This document shows, one piece after another, positions 9,015 through 18,434 of a stretch of DNA of 64,000 bases; within the stretch, counting starts at the first letter, position 1; the number at the start of each line of letters is the position of its first letter. The translations under genes and the position numbers were made by a program. This stretch comes from Vibrio bathopelagicus (GTDB lineage Bacteria; Pseudomonadota; Gammaproteobacteria; Enterobacterales; Vibrionaceae): NCBI RefSeq assembly GCF_014879975.1, contig NZ_CP062500.1:992001-1056000 (forward strand), read 5' to 3'. Below the pieces are notes generated by a model, which was not told where the DNA came from, did not search any database, and saw nothing but the letters and a program-made list of their open reading frames with translations.

Positions 9015-12000
9015 TATGACAATTGCTCCTTTTCTGCGTTCTTAGTAGCCTCTTTCTTCGACACTGCTGAGCTAGATTTTGGCAAAAATGCGTCATTTAA
9101 GCTCTTGCTGATGGTGACTTTGGCACCTTTCATTACCGCGCTTAAACGACCATCTTGGTGGTAAAGCGAGATATCAGCTTGCAGCGAACGAGCCGTGCTT
9201 TTTATCACGCTGAGCTCTAGCCAACCTTGGTCACCATTGTGCATTGGTGCGTAACAAATAAACTCACCAATTGCAGACGGTAGGCTTGCCGCGCCGTACT
9301 TCAATCGAGCCCATACCAGCATTGCTTGCAACAGATAATCTTCAGCAAATGGTTGGCTATCGCCAAAGTCTTGCTTAGGAATAAATGATCCGCAGTCGCT
9401 GTTTTCAATCTGAGGCAACTGGCACTGAGCCAATAAGCCTAAGTCGTCAAAGCGTTCAACTGAGGTAATACCTTGCAATCTTGGTCCATGAAACAGAGTG
9501 CCGTCACTGTATAGAGCTTGTGCCGTTGTTACGGGTGCTGAAGTATTGGCTTCAAAACGCTTTACTGACGCTTGTTGAACATCTTCAGACACTTGTACAG
9601 AGGCGACTTGCAACTGAGCTTGATACTGTGGTCGCCCTTGGCAACTGATCACCGCTTTTAGCTGATCTTTTGATTTAGCGTCAGAGGAAAGAACCAGTTT
9701 CAGCTCTTGCACTTCATCGGTATCAAAAATCACACCTTTCAGCAGTTTGTATTGGTGAACGCTAACGTTCACCCCTAACAGTTGCTCAGCCACTTCACGC
9801 ATCCATTGGATGGCACACACTGTCGGTAACACTGGGTTACCGGCAATGCAGTGATCTTGAATGAAAGGCAATGCCTTCGGATCAAGATGACGTGTCACAG
9901 TGATGCTTGTATTCAGCGGACTCTTTGCAAGATGCATAGACTCCGCATTAAGCTTTTTTACAGCAGCTTCCTTGTTGTCAGAACCTTGCATGCTCGTACC
10001 AACCAGCAATTGAATGCCAGTTTCGTTCAGTAGCTGAGAACTAAACAGCTCTGCACCCGCCTGAAGAGGGATCACGTAAACACCGCGCTCTGTAAACATA
10101 CGTTTCAGTGCTGCGTTGACCATGCCACCGTCCCACGGTCCCCAGTTGAAGCTCATCACTTTCGCTTGAGGGTTACGCGCAGACAATTGCAGAGCCGCTT
10201 TGTTTAGGATCTCGTTAGACATCGAGTAATCACTTTGGCCTGTATTTCCGTAGAAACCCGCTGCCGAAGAGAACATCGCAATCAGCTTTAGCTTGCTGCT
10301 ATCAAGACCACCAAGAACCGCTTCTAATCCACCCACTTTCGTGCCGTAAACCATGTTCAGTTCATCAAGCGTTTTATCTTGAATGTGTTTGTCAGCCAGT
10401 ACACCTGCACCGTGGATAAGACCCGTAATGCCGTCGAAGTTTGCCAGCGTTTTCGCTACTGACTCATGGTTCGACACATCTAGGCTTAGGTATTCAGCGC
10501 TCGCGCCAATCTCGTTGAAAGCGGCAAGTGCTGCGTTGATTTCAAGGCTGCTCAATACAGGTTTTAGCAAGGCATCAACTTTCTTCGGCGTTGGTTTGTC
10601 ACCTGTTGCTTGTAGGTGAGCGATAGCCGCTGGTTTTAGCTCTTTCTCTTGCTTGCCTTGTGCCCACTGAGGTAGCTCAGCTGAAGTAATATGCTTACTA
10701 CGACCTGCAAGAATGAAGTGAGACTTACATTGCTTAGCAAGCGTCAGTGCACATTCAAACGTCACGCCTTTAGCACCACCCGTGACGAGAACTTTGTCGC
10801 TCTTGGTTAGTTGAGCGCCTGTGTTTTTCGTTTGAGCAGCACCTGGTGTTGTCGCAATCAATGTTGCACGACCAGATTCACCACTTTCCGCTTGGCTAAG
10901 GCCGATTTCCACCGTGTTGGTGTCGATATCGAACAGTTCGCCAGTGATAGCTTCAGCAAGGTGACGAGCATCAATAGAAGCATCAGCATCCAATGCACGG
11001 CAGAACACGTTTGACCATTCGTGGCTCAGTGTCTTAGTTAGACCAGACAGCGCTGCTTGGTTAAGTTCTGCATTCGCTAATTGCTTAGCCTCTAGGTAAC
11101 CAAAGCCACCATCGATACGGCTTAGTGTGAAGAACACGCTGCGACCAGAAACCGCATTCAGTTGGCCATTTAGGTGCTTCGCGAATAAGAACGCTGTCGT
11201 CAGTGAAGTTCTTGAGTCTGCATTCAAGTTAACAGCTTGCTCGTTGCTTTGCTTAGCATCAACGATAGCTTGTAGGTGAATGAAGCCAGCAATCACTTTC
11301 TTTGATGTTTTCAGGTCTGCTTCGATGTCGTTAATAACTGCAGTCACACCAGCATCATCAACACTGTTGAGTGTGTAGCTTGTGATTTCACTGTTTAAAG
11401 GTGAAGCGGCAGAAAGAGCACTACGTACTACAGCAACTTGAATGCCGTTAGCGGTCAACTTTTCTGCTAGAACACCGGCGTTGTGACCATCATCGGTGAT
11501 CACGACACAAGCGTCTTTTGAGAAACAATCGACGAGTTTATCTGCCGCTGGTAGCTTTTTTAGCGCTACCTCATTGTGTGGAGGAAGTTCTGTTGTCGCT
11601 GCTTCTGTGATAGGCGTTACAGGTTGAGCTTGAGGAGTCGCTACTGGTGCAGCTGCCGATAGCTTGCTTTGCATGTAAGTAACGATTTCACCCAAAGTAC
11701 GACACTCAGCTAGGTCTTCAGGGTTTAGTTCTGGCAGCGTTGGTAGCTGGTCTTGAACCGTACCCAGGATCTCAACACGTTTGATTGAGTCGATGCCAAG
11801 GTCAGCTTCCATGTCCATCGCTAGGTCGAGCATTTCTGCTGGGTAACCAGTTTTGTCGGCAACCACTTCCATCATGGTTGATTGAACATGAGCAGGGTTT
11901 AGGTCGTTGCTCGCGCTTTCTACAGCAGGAGCTTCTGTCGCAGTTTCCGAACTAGGAGCTAGCTTACTGTTCATGTAGTCAACGATTTCACCCAGAGTAC

Positions 12001-15000
12001 GACACTCAGCTAGGTCTTCAGGGTTCAGCTCTGGCAATGTTGGTAGCTGGTCTTGAACCGTACCAAGGATCTCAACACGTTTGATTGAGTCGATGCCAAG
12101 GTCAGCTTCCATGTCCATTGCTAGGTCTAGCATTTCTGTTGGGTAGCCAGTTTTATCAGCCACTACGCTCAGCATTGTGCCTTGAACTTGTTCTGCGTTT
12201 AAACCGTTTGATACTGCTTGCACTGGTGCAGATACTTGAGTTACTACTGGAGCAGAAGCTGGAAGCTTACTGTTCATGTAGTCTACGATTTCGCCTAGAG
12301 TACGACACTCAGCGAGGTCTTCAGGGTTTAGCTCTGGAAGAGTCGGTAGCTCGTCTTGAACCGTACCTAGAATTTCAACACGCTTGATTGAGTCGATACC
12401 AAGATCTGCTTCCATGTCCATTGCTAGGTCTAGCATTTCAGTCGGGTAGCCCGTCTTCTCTGCTACCACTTCTAACATGGTTTTTTGAACGACAGCGGCA
12501 TCTAGTCCGTTGTTAGATGTTACCGGAGCAACTGCTGTTGCTTGTGAAGACACTGGAGCAGAAGCTGGAAGCTTGCTGTTCATATAGTCAACGATTTCGC
12601 CAAGAGTACGACACTCAGCTAAGTCTTCAGGATTTAGCTCTGGAAGAGTAGGCAGTTCATCTTGAACCGTACCAAGGATCTCAACACGTTTGATTGAATC
12701 GATACCAAGGTCTGCTTCCATATCCATTTCTAGATCAAGCATTTCCGTTGGGTAACCTGTCTTCTCAGCAACCACTTCTAGCATGGTTTGTTGAACGACT
12801 TTTGCATCAAGACCGTTAGCTGCTTGAACAGGAGCGGTTGCGCTTGGCTGTGCTGCAACAGGCGCTGATGCTGGCATCTTGCTGTTCATGTAAGTAACGA
12901 TTTCACCAAGAGTACGACACTCAGCTAAATCTTCAGGATTCAGCTCAGGTAGGTTTGGCATTTCGTCTTGAACGGTACCAAGAATCTCTACGCGTTTGAT
13001 TGAGTCGATACCAAGGTCAGCTTCCATGTCCATTTCTAGATCAAGCATTTCCGTTGGGTAACCCGTTTTCTCGGCTACCACTTCGAGCATCACTTTTTCA
13101 GCATCGGCTGTTTGTACTGCTGCTGGTGCAGCCACAGGAGCTGGTTGCGCTTTAACTGGCACAGGTTGAGCTGCAACAGGCGCTGCCGCTTGAGCCGCTA
13201 CTTGTGGTGCAGGAGCGGCTTTCTGTACTGGAGCTTGCTGAGCGACTGAATTTTGAACTGGCGCAGCTTGTACAGCGGCTGTTTGCACTTGAGCTACAGG
13301 CTGTTGGACGACAGCTGCTGGAGTCGATGGAGCTTGAATCGCTGGCTGAGCATTTACTGGCGCAACGAAGGTTGGTTGTGCCGTTTGCACTGAACCTTGC
13401 GTCAGCATATTGAGTGCCGAGTTGTTGTTGTGCGATTGCATCTCTAGGTAATGAGCGTGAGCTTTTAACGTCTCAGCTTGGTGCTGATGGAACATATCCA
13501 TAGAACGTTGTAGGTTCTCTGGGATTGCTACGCCTGCCGTTGCCATTTTTGCTTGCTCAGACATTAGCGTGTTGAACGTGTCACCGTATTGCTGAGGAAT
13601 AGCCAAGAATTGCTGATGTACTTCGGCTGCTTGTTGTTGAGCGTTGAAGAACGACTGCAGTGAAGATTCATCAACCGTTACTTGGGCTGCTGGCTGAATA
13701 GTCGTTGGTGCTGTTTGCGCGACGAGAGGCTGCTGCGCTGCTGATACTGGCGTACTTGATGCTGGTGCAACTGACGGTTGTACATTTGAAGCTTGAGGAG
13801 CCGCAACAGGTACTTCAACGATTTCTGTTTTTATCACTTCTTTTTCCACGATTTTCTCGACTTCAACTTTCACTTCCACAATCTCAGTCTTTTCGGTGAC
13901 GTTGCCCGAAGCCAATGATTGATCCATTTTCTTACGAGTAGCAGGGCTGATGTAGTTGGTTGCGTTCAGCTTGATGTTCATTGGTGATGCCTTTGCAGGT
14001 TCAGCAATGTCAGCTTGGTAAGGGTCAATGTTGTCTAGTGAAACACCTGCCACGCACAGTTGAACCGCAGCTAGGCGAAGCTGTTGGTCACTGTCGCCTT
14101 TAGGGCTTGGGTTAATGCTGATTGCGTAAAGTTCTTCGTTCTTATCAGCCAATGTTTTCTCAACCAGCTTTTGAAGAATGTTTTTCGGACCGAACTCAAC
14201 GAATACACGAGCACCTGCTTCATACATCGCTTCAATTTGCTCGCTGAAACGAACCGATTGCAGCATGTGTTGCTTGAACGCTTTCTTAATAGCTTTCGCG
14301 TCTTTGCTGTGCAGTTTGCCCGTTGCGTTTGAGTAAAGCGGCAGCGTTGGAGCGCTAAATGAAGCTTTATCAATTGCAGCAGCAAACGGTTTTTGAGCGT
14401 GAGCAACAAGCGGCGTGTGGAAAGCACCAGATACTGGCAGAGCAATTGCTTTGAAGCCTTGTTCTGTTAGCGCTTGTGCTGCTTGTTGAACCGTCGCAGT
14501 TGGGCCTGCAATAACCAGCTGAGTCGGAGCGTTGTAGTTGGCAATACTCACGCCTTCGAATTGGCTAATGCAGCTTTCAACGGCTGGAAGCTTGTCTGCG
14601 TCTAGGATGACCGCAAACATAGTACCGCTGTCGCCTTGTTCAGGTGTCGCTGCCATCGCATCGCCACGAGCGAAAGCTAGCTGGTAGTAATCGTCTTGCG
14701 AGATAACACCCGATGCACATAGTGCACTTAACTCACCAAAGCTGTGGCCCGCGACCATGTCTGCTTTGAAGCCAGCTTGAGTCATGATGTCGAACTGACC
14801 CATAGACACAGTACCAATTGCACTTTGCGCATTGGCGGTGTTGGTTAGTACAGCTTCTTGAGCTTTGGTTGCTTCTGGTGTGAAAGTTGGAATTGGGAAC
14901 AGAATTTGCGACAGAGCCGTTTTCTTGTGCTGACCAAATACTTGATCCGCTTGAGCAAGCTGTTGGCGCATCTCAGGGTAATGACAAGCAAGCTCGCGAC

Positions 15001-16831
15001 CCATGTTTAGGTATTGCGACCCTTGACCTGCAAATAGCGCTGCCACTTTACCTGCGCCGTTTTCTGCAATCAGTGCCGACTCTCGGTAGCTAGTACCGTT
15101 TGGCATCTGCCAATGTGCTTTGGTTTGGCTCTCAAGCATAGAAACCGCTTGAGTCAGTTGCGCTTGAAGGTCTGCTTGGTCAGTAACGACTAAACCAAGA
15201 CGTGCATGCTTAGCGTCAACTTCGCGTAGAGCGTGTTGCTCAGCAAGCGTTTCCAGTTTGAACGCAACATCTGTAGCTTGAGTTGAAACCTGCTTGAGCT
15301 CATTGATCAGTGCTTGGCGAGACTCTGCGCTGAACAACAGAGTTTGAGGTACTTGGCGCTGACGGTATTTGTCACCGCGAGCGTGTTCTGGTGTGTACTC
15401 TTCCAATACAACGTGGAAGTTAGTGCCACCAAAACCAAATGAGCTAATACCTGCACGGCGCGGTGTGCCGTCGATACGTTTCATCCAAGGACGCGTTTGT
15501 GTGTTTAGGTAGAACGGTGAGTTCTCGATATCTAACTTAGGATTCGGAGCTGATACGTTAATCGTTGGCGGCAGTACTTTGTGGTGCAGTGCTAATGCAG
15601 CTTTGATTAAACCTGCAGTCCCCGCAGTTGATTTGGTGTGACCTATTTGAGATTTCACAGAACCTAACGCAATGTGTTGCTTCTCTTCGTTGTTCTCACT
15701 GAATACTGAGTTTAAGCCACCAAATTCAGCAACATCACCCGCTGCAGTACCAGTACCGTGCGCTTCTAGTAAGCCAAGCGTGTGCGGTGCAAAACCTGCA
15801 TCATCGTAAGCACGTTTCAGTGCTTTAGCTTGCCCTTCAGGGCGAGGCGCGTAAATACTCTTGAACTTACCATCCGACGAAGAACCCACACCTTTAATTA
15901 CCGAGTAGATTCTGTCGCCGTCACGCTCAGCATCTTCAAGACGCTTAAGTGCAACCATGCCGATGCCTTCACCAATCATCATGCCTTTTGAGTCGATATC
16001 GAAAGGTTGAATGGTTTCATTGGTGGTGAATGCTGGGGTTTTAGAGAAGCTCATGTACATGGTTGGTGAGTTATCAGTACACACACCACCTGTGATCATC
16101 ATTTCACTGCGGCCTTCAACCAGCTCGCTCAGTGCCATGCGCATAGCGGCTAGAGAACCTGCACAAGCAGCGTCTACTACACAATTGATACCACCAAGGT
16201 CAAAGCGGTTAGCGATACGACCTGAAATTACGTTACCCAATGAACCAGGGAATGAGTTCTCTTCCCAGTGGATGTATTGGTCTTGGAATTTTTTGATCAG
16301 CATTTCGCTGTCTTCGTCGTTGATACCACTGCTCTTGAATACTTTTTTCAAAACAGGGTATTGAAGACGAGCGTTAAGGCTTTGAGCGATCTTCTGACCA
16401 CCACCAACACCCAGCGTGATACCGATCTTATCGCGGTCGTAGCCTTCAGGCAGCTTGGCATCTTCAAGTACTTCTTTTGCAACGATCAGAGAAAGCAGCT
16501 GTGACGTATCAGTCAGTTCTAGGATATTTGGCGGAAGGCCGAACTCCATTGGGTTGAAGTCCACTTCAGGGATGAAACCACCGCGCTTACAGTAAGACTT
16601 GTCTGGCGTAGTACGATCTGAATCGTAGTAATCTTCTGGACGCCAGTGCGTATCTGGCACTTCAGTAATTGCATCGATCTTTTCGCTAATAAGGTCCCAA
16701 AATTTATTCAGGTAACGAGAGTTTGCAAACATGCTCGCCATACCAACGATAGCCACAGGCATATCTTTAAGGCGTTTATTCAGTCGAGAATCGTCGACTG
16801 ATTCCGGTGTATTTGTCTCGGGTTGGCTCAT
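9014..16831 (-). CDS. pfaA: PfaA, PUFA synthase subunit KS-AT-5xACP-KR-DH
   Basis: A 2605-residue megasynthase. Ketosynthase at ~25-480 with Cys223 in VDAACAGS; malonyl-CoA acyltransferase at ~600-900 with Ser697 in GHSFGE; an acidic/basic and then Pro/Ala/Gln-rich linker. Five acyl carrier domains follow, with phosphopantetheine serines in LGIDSIKR at 1277, 1379, 1481, 1582 and 1682. A ketoreductase begins at ~2010 (VTGGAKG). The C-terminal PKS-type dehydratase has His2327 (HCIAGNPVLP) and Asp2498 (DYLLQ). ATG start with GGAG 7 bases upstream. It is the first gene of the operon, and PfaE encoded next door should load its ACPs. Confidence 0.97.
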   Translation of the reverse strand: MSQPETNTPESVDDSRLNKRLKDMPVAIVGMASMFANSRYLNKFWDLISEKIDAITEVPDTHWRPEDYYDSDRTTPDKSYCKRGGFIPEVDFNPMEFGLPPNILELTDTSQLLSLIVAKEVLEDAKLPEGYDRDKIGITLGVGGGQKIAQSLNARLQYPVLKKVFKSSGINDEDSEMLIKKFQDQYIHWEENSFPGSLGNVISGRIANRFDLGGINCVVDAACAGSLAAMRMALSELVEGRSEMMITGGVCTDNSPTMYMSFSKTPAFTTNETIQPFDIDSKGMMIGEGIGMVALKRLEDAERDGDRIYSVIKGVGSSSDGKFKSIYAPRPEGQAKALKRAYDDAGFAPHTLGLLEAHGTGTAAGDVAEFGGLNSVFSENNEEKQHIALGSVKSQIGHTKSTAGTAGLIKAALALHHKVLPPTINVSAPNPKLDIENSPFYLNTQTRPWMKRIDGTPRRAGISSFGFGGTNFHVVLEEYTPEHARGDKYRQRQVPQTLLFSAESRQALINELKQVSTQATDVAFKLETLAEQHALREVDAKHARLGLVVTDQADLQAQLTQAVSMLESQTKAHWQMPNGTSYRESALIAENGAGKVAALFAGQGSQYLNMGRELACHYPEMRQQLAQADQVFGQHKKTALSQILFPIPTFTPEATKAQEAVLTNTANAQSAIGTVSMGQFDIMTQAGFKADMVAGHSFGELSALCASGVISQDDYYQLAFARGDAMAATPEQGDSGTMFAVILDADKLPAVESCISQFEGVSIANYNAPTQLVIAGPTATVQQAAQALTEQGFKAIALPVSGAFHTPLVAHAQKPFAAAIDKASFSAPTLPLYSNATGKLHSKDAKAIKKAFKQHMLQSVRFSEQIEAMYEAGARVFVEFGPKNILQKLVEKTLADKNEELYAISINPSPKGDSDQQLRLAAVQLCVAGVSLDNIDPYQADIAEPAKASPMNIKLNATNYISPATRKKMDQSLASGNVTEKTEIVEVKVEVEKIVEKEVIKTEIVEVPVAAPQASNVQPSVAPASSTPVSAAQQPLVAQTAPTTIQPAAQVTVDESSLQSFFNAQQQAAEVHQQFLAIPQQYGDTFNTLMSEQAKMATAGVAIPENLQRSMDMFHQHQAETLKAHAHYLEMQSHNNNSALNMLTQGSVQTAQPTFVAPVNAQPAIQAPSTPAAVVQQPVAQVQTAAVQAAPVQNSVAQQAPVQKAAPAPQVAAQAAAPVAAQPVPVKAQPAPVAAPAAVQTADAEKVMLEVVAEKTGYPTEMLDLEMDMEADLGIDSIKRVEILGTVQDEMPNLPELNPEDLAECRTLGEIVTYMNSKMPASAPVAAQPSATAPVQAANGLDAKVVQQTMLEVVAEKTGYPTEMLDLEMDMEADLGIDSIKRVEILGTVQDELPTLPELNPEDLAECRTLGEIVDYMNSKLPASAPVSSQATAVAPVTSNNGLDAAVVQKTMLEVVAEKTGYPTEMLDLAMDMEADLGIDSIKRVEILGTVQDELPTLPELNPEDLAECRTLGEIVDYMNSKLPASAPVVTQVSAPVQAVSNGLNAEQVQGTMLSVVADKTGYPTEMLDLAMDMEADLGIDSIKRVEILGTVQDQLPTLPELNPEDLAECRTLGEIVDYMNSKLAPSSETATEAPAVESASNDLNPAHVQSTMMEVVADKTGYPAEMLDLAMDMEADLGIDSIKRVEILGTVQDQLPTLPELNPEDLAECRTLGEIVTYMQSKLSAAAPVATPQAQPVTPITEAATTELPPHNEVALKKLPAADKLVDCFSKDACVVITDDGHNAGVLAEKLTANGIQVAVVRSALSAASPLNSEITSYTLNSVDDAGVTAVINDIEADLKTSKKVIAGFIHLQAIVDAKQSNEQAVNLNADSRTSLTTAFLFAKHLNGQLNAVSGRSVFFTLSRIDGGFGYLEAKQLANAELNQAALSGLTKTLSHEWSNVFCRALDADASIDARHLAEAITGELFDIDTNTVEIGLSQAESGESGRATLIATTPGAAQTKNTGAQLTKSDKVLVTGGAKGVTFECALTLAKQCKSHFILAGRSKHITSAELPQWAQGKQEKELKPAAIAHLQATGDKPTPKKVDALLKPVLSSLEINAALAAFNEIGASAEYLSLDVSNHESVAKTLANFDGITGLIHGAGVLADKHIQDKTLDELNMVYGTKVGGLEAVLGGLDSSKLKLIAMFSSAAGFYGNTGQSDYSMSNEILNKAALQLSARNPQAKVMSFNWGPWDGGMVNAALKRMFTERGVYVIPLQAGAELFSSQLLNETGIQLLVGTSMQGSDNKEAAVKKLNAESMHLAKSPLNTSITVTRHLDPKALPFIQDHCIAGNPVLPTVCAIQWMREVAEQLLGVNVSVHQYKLLKGVIFDTDEVQELKLVLSSDAKSKDQLKAVISCQGRPQYQAQLQVASVQVSEDVQQASVKRFEANTSAPVTTAQALYSDGTLFHGPRLQGITSVERFDDLGLLAQCQLPQIENSDCGSFIPKQDFGDSQPFAEDYLLQAMLVWARLKYGAASLPSAIGEFICYAPMHNGDQGWLELSVIKSTARSLQADISLYHQDGRLSAVMKGAKVTISKSLNDAFLPKSSSAVSKKEATKNAEKEQLS
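11660..13110 (-). repeat. Five tandem ACP-encoding repeats inside pfaA
   Basis: Five imperfect direct repeats, each encoding one acyl carrier domain plus a short Ala/Pro/Val-rich linker. The serine codons lie at 13003, 12697, 12391, 12088 and 11788, so the periods are 306, 306, 303 and 300 bases. The segment spelling the DSIKRVEIL and PEDLAECRTLGEIV parts is almost the same in all five copies at DNA level, while the linkers differ. Tandem ACPs are standard in PUFA synthases, and their number affects yield in studied systems. Confidence 0.95.
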
Positions 16832-17188
16832 TATGAGTCTCCACTAGAAATCACAGAAAGTGATGTCGTGTTTTGAGGCTGCGCTTTTAAAGCTATAGAA
16901 AGAAAATCTGAAACAGATTTAGGGAAGCGCAGCTGAAAATTCAGGTTGCTGAGTGGCGGCAACCAGATAGAAATTAGGCTTTCGAAGTGCGTTGACTTAC
17001 GAGAGTAGGGGAGGTGTTTCATGCGCGACGGTGGCATTCAAATGTTGAGGCGATGTCCATTAAAATCCTGTTCAAAGTCTGACTAAATGACAAGTCGGTA
17101 TCCGCAAAGAAAACGTGTGAATTTGTTTAATGGTTGAGCAGGCTACCCGAGGTGAGTTGTCGATACAATGCTCCCAGAGGCCACTATG

Positions 17189-17205
17189 ATCTGTTCAGAC
17201 CAGAT
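17189..17205. promoter_or_regulatory. FadR-like operator upstream of pfaA
   Basis: The 17-bp near-palindrome ATCTGTTCAGACCAGAT matches the E. coli fadBA FadR operator, as I recall it (ATCTGGTACGACCAGAT), at 14 of 17 positions, including both outer half-sites. FadR is the acyl-CoA-responsive GntR regulator of fatty acid metabolism and is present in Vibrio. The site lies 358 bases upstream of the pfaA start codon, within the divergent control region. Regulation of the PUFA operon by FadR is inference. Confidence 0.55.
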
Positions 17206-17301
17206 GAATTTGGCATGGTTTTGATTTTTGTATTTTTAATTTAATTAACTTATTGATAATTAATGGGTATGGGTTGTTTTTTAGTGTTTTTACTCTATAT
17301 T

Positions 17302-17330
17302 TTGACTTGGTGAGATCTATGTCATATTTT
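17302..17330 (+). promoter_or_regulatory. Candidate sigma-70 promoter of pfaE
   Basis: TTGACT at 17302-17307 and TATTTT at 17325-17330 are separated by 17 bases, a good sigma-70 arrangement directed toward pfaE. It implies a leader of about 210 bases before the pfaE start. Chosen by match to consensus only, in AT-rich DNA where chance matches are common. Confidence 0.45.
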
Positions 17331-17549
17331 TGTAAGTAACATTTAATGGATGCCTCTTGTCTAAGGCTAAGTGTGATCTGTGTTTTAATTTGTTATTATT
17401 TGAAAAATTAGTTTTAAGTCCGTATATGAAGGGTGTTTCCCTCCCGTATTCTCTAGGTTCCGCTTAAATCATAGATGAGTTAAATTTGTTCGATTTGGTT
17501 GTTCCAATCGTGTTTTGAAGAGTGGTTTATAGAAGTGAGTTCGAGTTAA

Positions 17550-18380
17550 ATGAAAACTCCAGTTATTGATTTGTGGCTATGCTCTCTGAGTAATTTAAAT
17601 GACCAACCAAACAAGGTATCGCAGCTCAAAAAGAGACTGACAGCCGATGAGATAACCAAAGTTGAGCGGTATCGAATGCCCTCATCTCAGACTCAAGCTT
17701 TGTATGTACGAAATTATCTGAGAGCGATCTTATCGCGCTACGCTTGTTTGTCGCCTGAAGAGTGGAGATTTGAATATGGTGAGAAAGGAAAGCCAAGCTT
17801 AATTGAGAAACAACAAATAGAAACCGGCCTGAATTTCAATATCAGTCATAGCAAAGAACATTTGTTAATCGCGGTTTGCCAGAAAGAAGGGAAGCAAGTT
17901 CAACTGGGTGTAGATATTGAACATGCAAGAAGCTCAACCAATATCGACTCAATCATGAAGCACTGTTTTTCAGATACAGAATTGACGGATTTACTTGAGC
18001 TCAGCAAAGAAGAACAGAGAGAGCGTTTTTTCGATCTGTGGGCATTGAAAGAGTCCTACATCAAAGCGACGGGCAAGGGTCTAGCGACATCGTTGCGAAG
18101 TTTTTCGTTCGATTTTTCTAACCTGACGGAACAAACACTGCCACTTCACGCTTCGGATTTTCAACCAAACTTGCAGGATGAAATTAGATTGCATGGTGGA
18201 ATCCGTGTATATGCCGGAGTTGATTTGCGTGTTGCTGAACAAAGCGATATTTCAACAACATGGCAATGTAGCTTAGGGCGATTGGATGACCAGTACCGAT
18301 TTGCTGTTACGCTTGGTGGAGTGAGTCTTCCAATGCAATTCGAGATGAAAGTTTTCCCTCCATCTCAATTGCTGGTTTAA
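17550..18380 (+). CDS. pfaE: PfaE, Sfp-type 4'-phosphopantetheinyl transferase
   Basis: A 276-residue enzyme of the Sfp/AcpT superfamily. The magnesium-binding motif GVDIE has its Asp at 122, and the second signature WALKESYIKA has Glu168 and follows the FFDLWALKE pattern. It transfers the phosphopantetheine arm of CoA to the serines of carrier proteins. Divergent from pfaA and beside a five-ACP synthase, it is almost certainly PfaE, the dedicated activator of PfaA. The ribosome site is weak (GTGAG about 10 bases before the ATG), so low translation is possible. Confidence 0.93.
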   Translation: MKTPVIDLWLCSLSNLNDQPNKVSQLKKRLTADEITKVERYRMPSSQTQALYVRNYLRAILSRYACLSPEEWRFEYGEKGKPSLIEKQQIETGLNFNISHSKEHLLIAVCQKEGKQVQLGVDIEHARSSTNIDSIMKHCFSDTELTDLLELSKEEQRERFFDLWALKESYIKATGKGLATSLRSFSFDFSNLTEQTLPLHASDFQPNLQDEIRLHGGIRVYAGVDLRVAEQSDISTTWQCSLGRLDDQYRFAVTLGGVSLPMQFEMKVFPPSQLLV

Positions 18381-18396
18381 CGTCTGTTGTCCGAAT

Positions 18397-18423
18397 GTCA
18401 GTGATCTCAGTTGAATCACTGAC
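18397..18423. terminator. Hairpin between pfaE and the convergent thioesterase gene
   Basis: A perfect 9-bp stem, GTCAGTGAT/ATCACTGAC, with a 9-base loop, sits 16 bases after the pfaE stop and 11 bases beyond the end of the convergent thioesterase gene. There is no real T-tract on either side, so it may be a weak bidirectional terminator or an mRNA 3' end stabiliser. Confidence 0.45.
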
Positions 18424-18434
18424 TAAAACTAGAA

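Larger units (their letters stand above)
16832..17549. other. Divergent pfaA/pfaE intergenic region, 718 bases
   Basis: No convincing gene. A 68-codon minus-strand frame ending at 16831 has no coding character. The spacer is AT-rich, especially around 17220-17420, and must carry the promoters of the pfaABCD operon (minus strand) and of pfaE (plus strand). A FadR-like palindrome and a good sigma-70 promoter for pfaE are listed separately. No pfaR-type regulator gene is present here, although one stands upstream of pfaA in Shewanella-type clusters. Confidence 0.8.

Noticed and set aside
16831..17037. 68-codon minus-strand frame just upstream of pfaA, as a possible regulator
   Set aside because: It has no recognisable domain, no ribosome site and unlikely composition; it covers the pfaA ribosome site and leader.
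17371..17385. CRP-like half-site TGTGATCTGTG upstream of pfaE
   Set aside because: Only one half matches the CRP consensus; the second half-site is absent.
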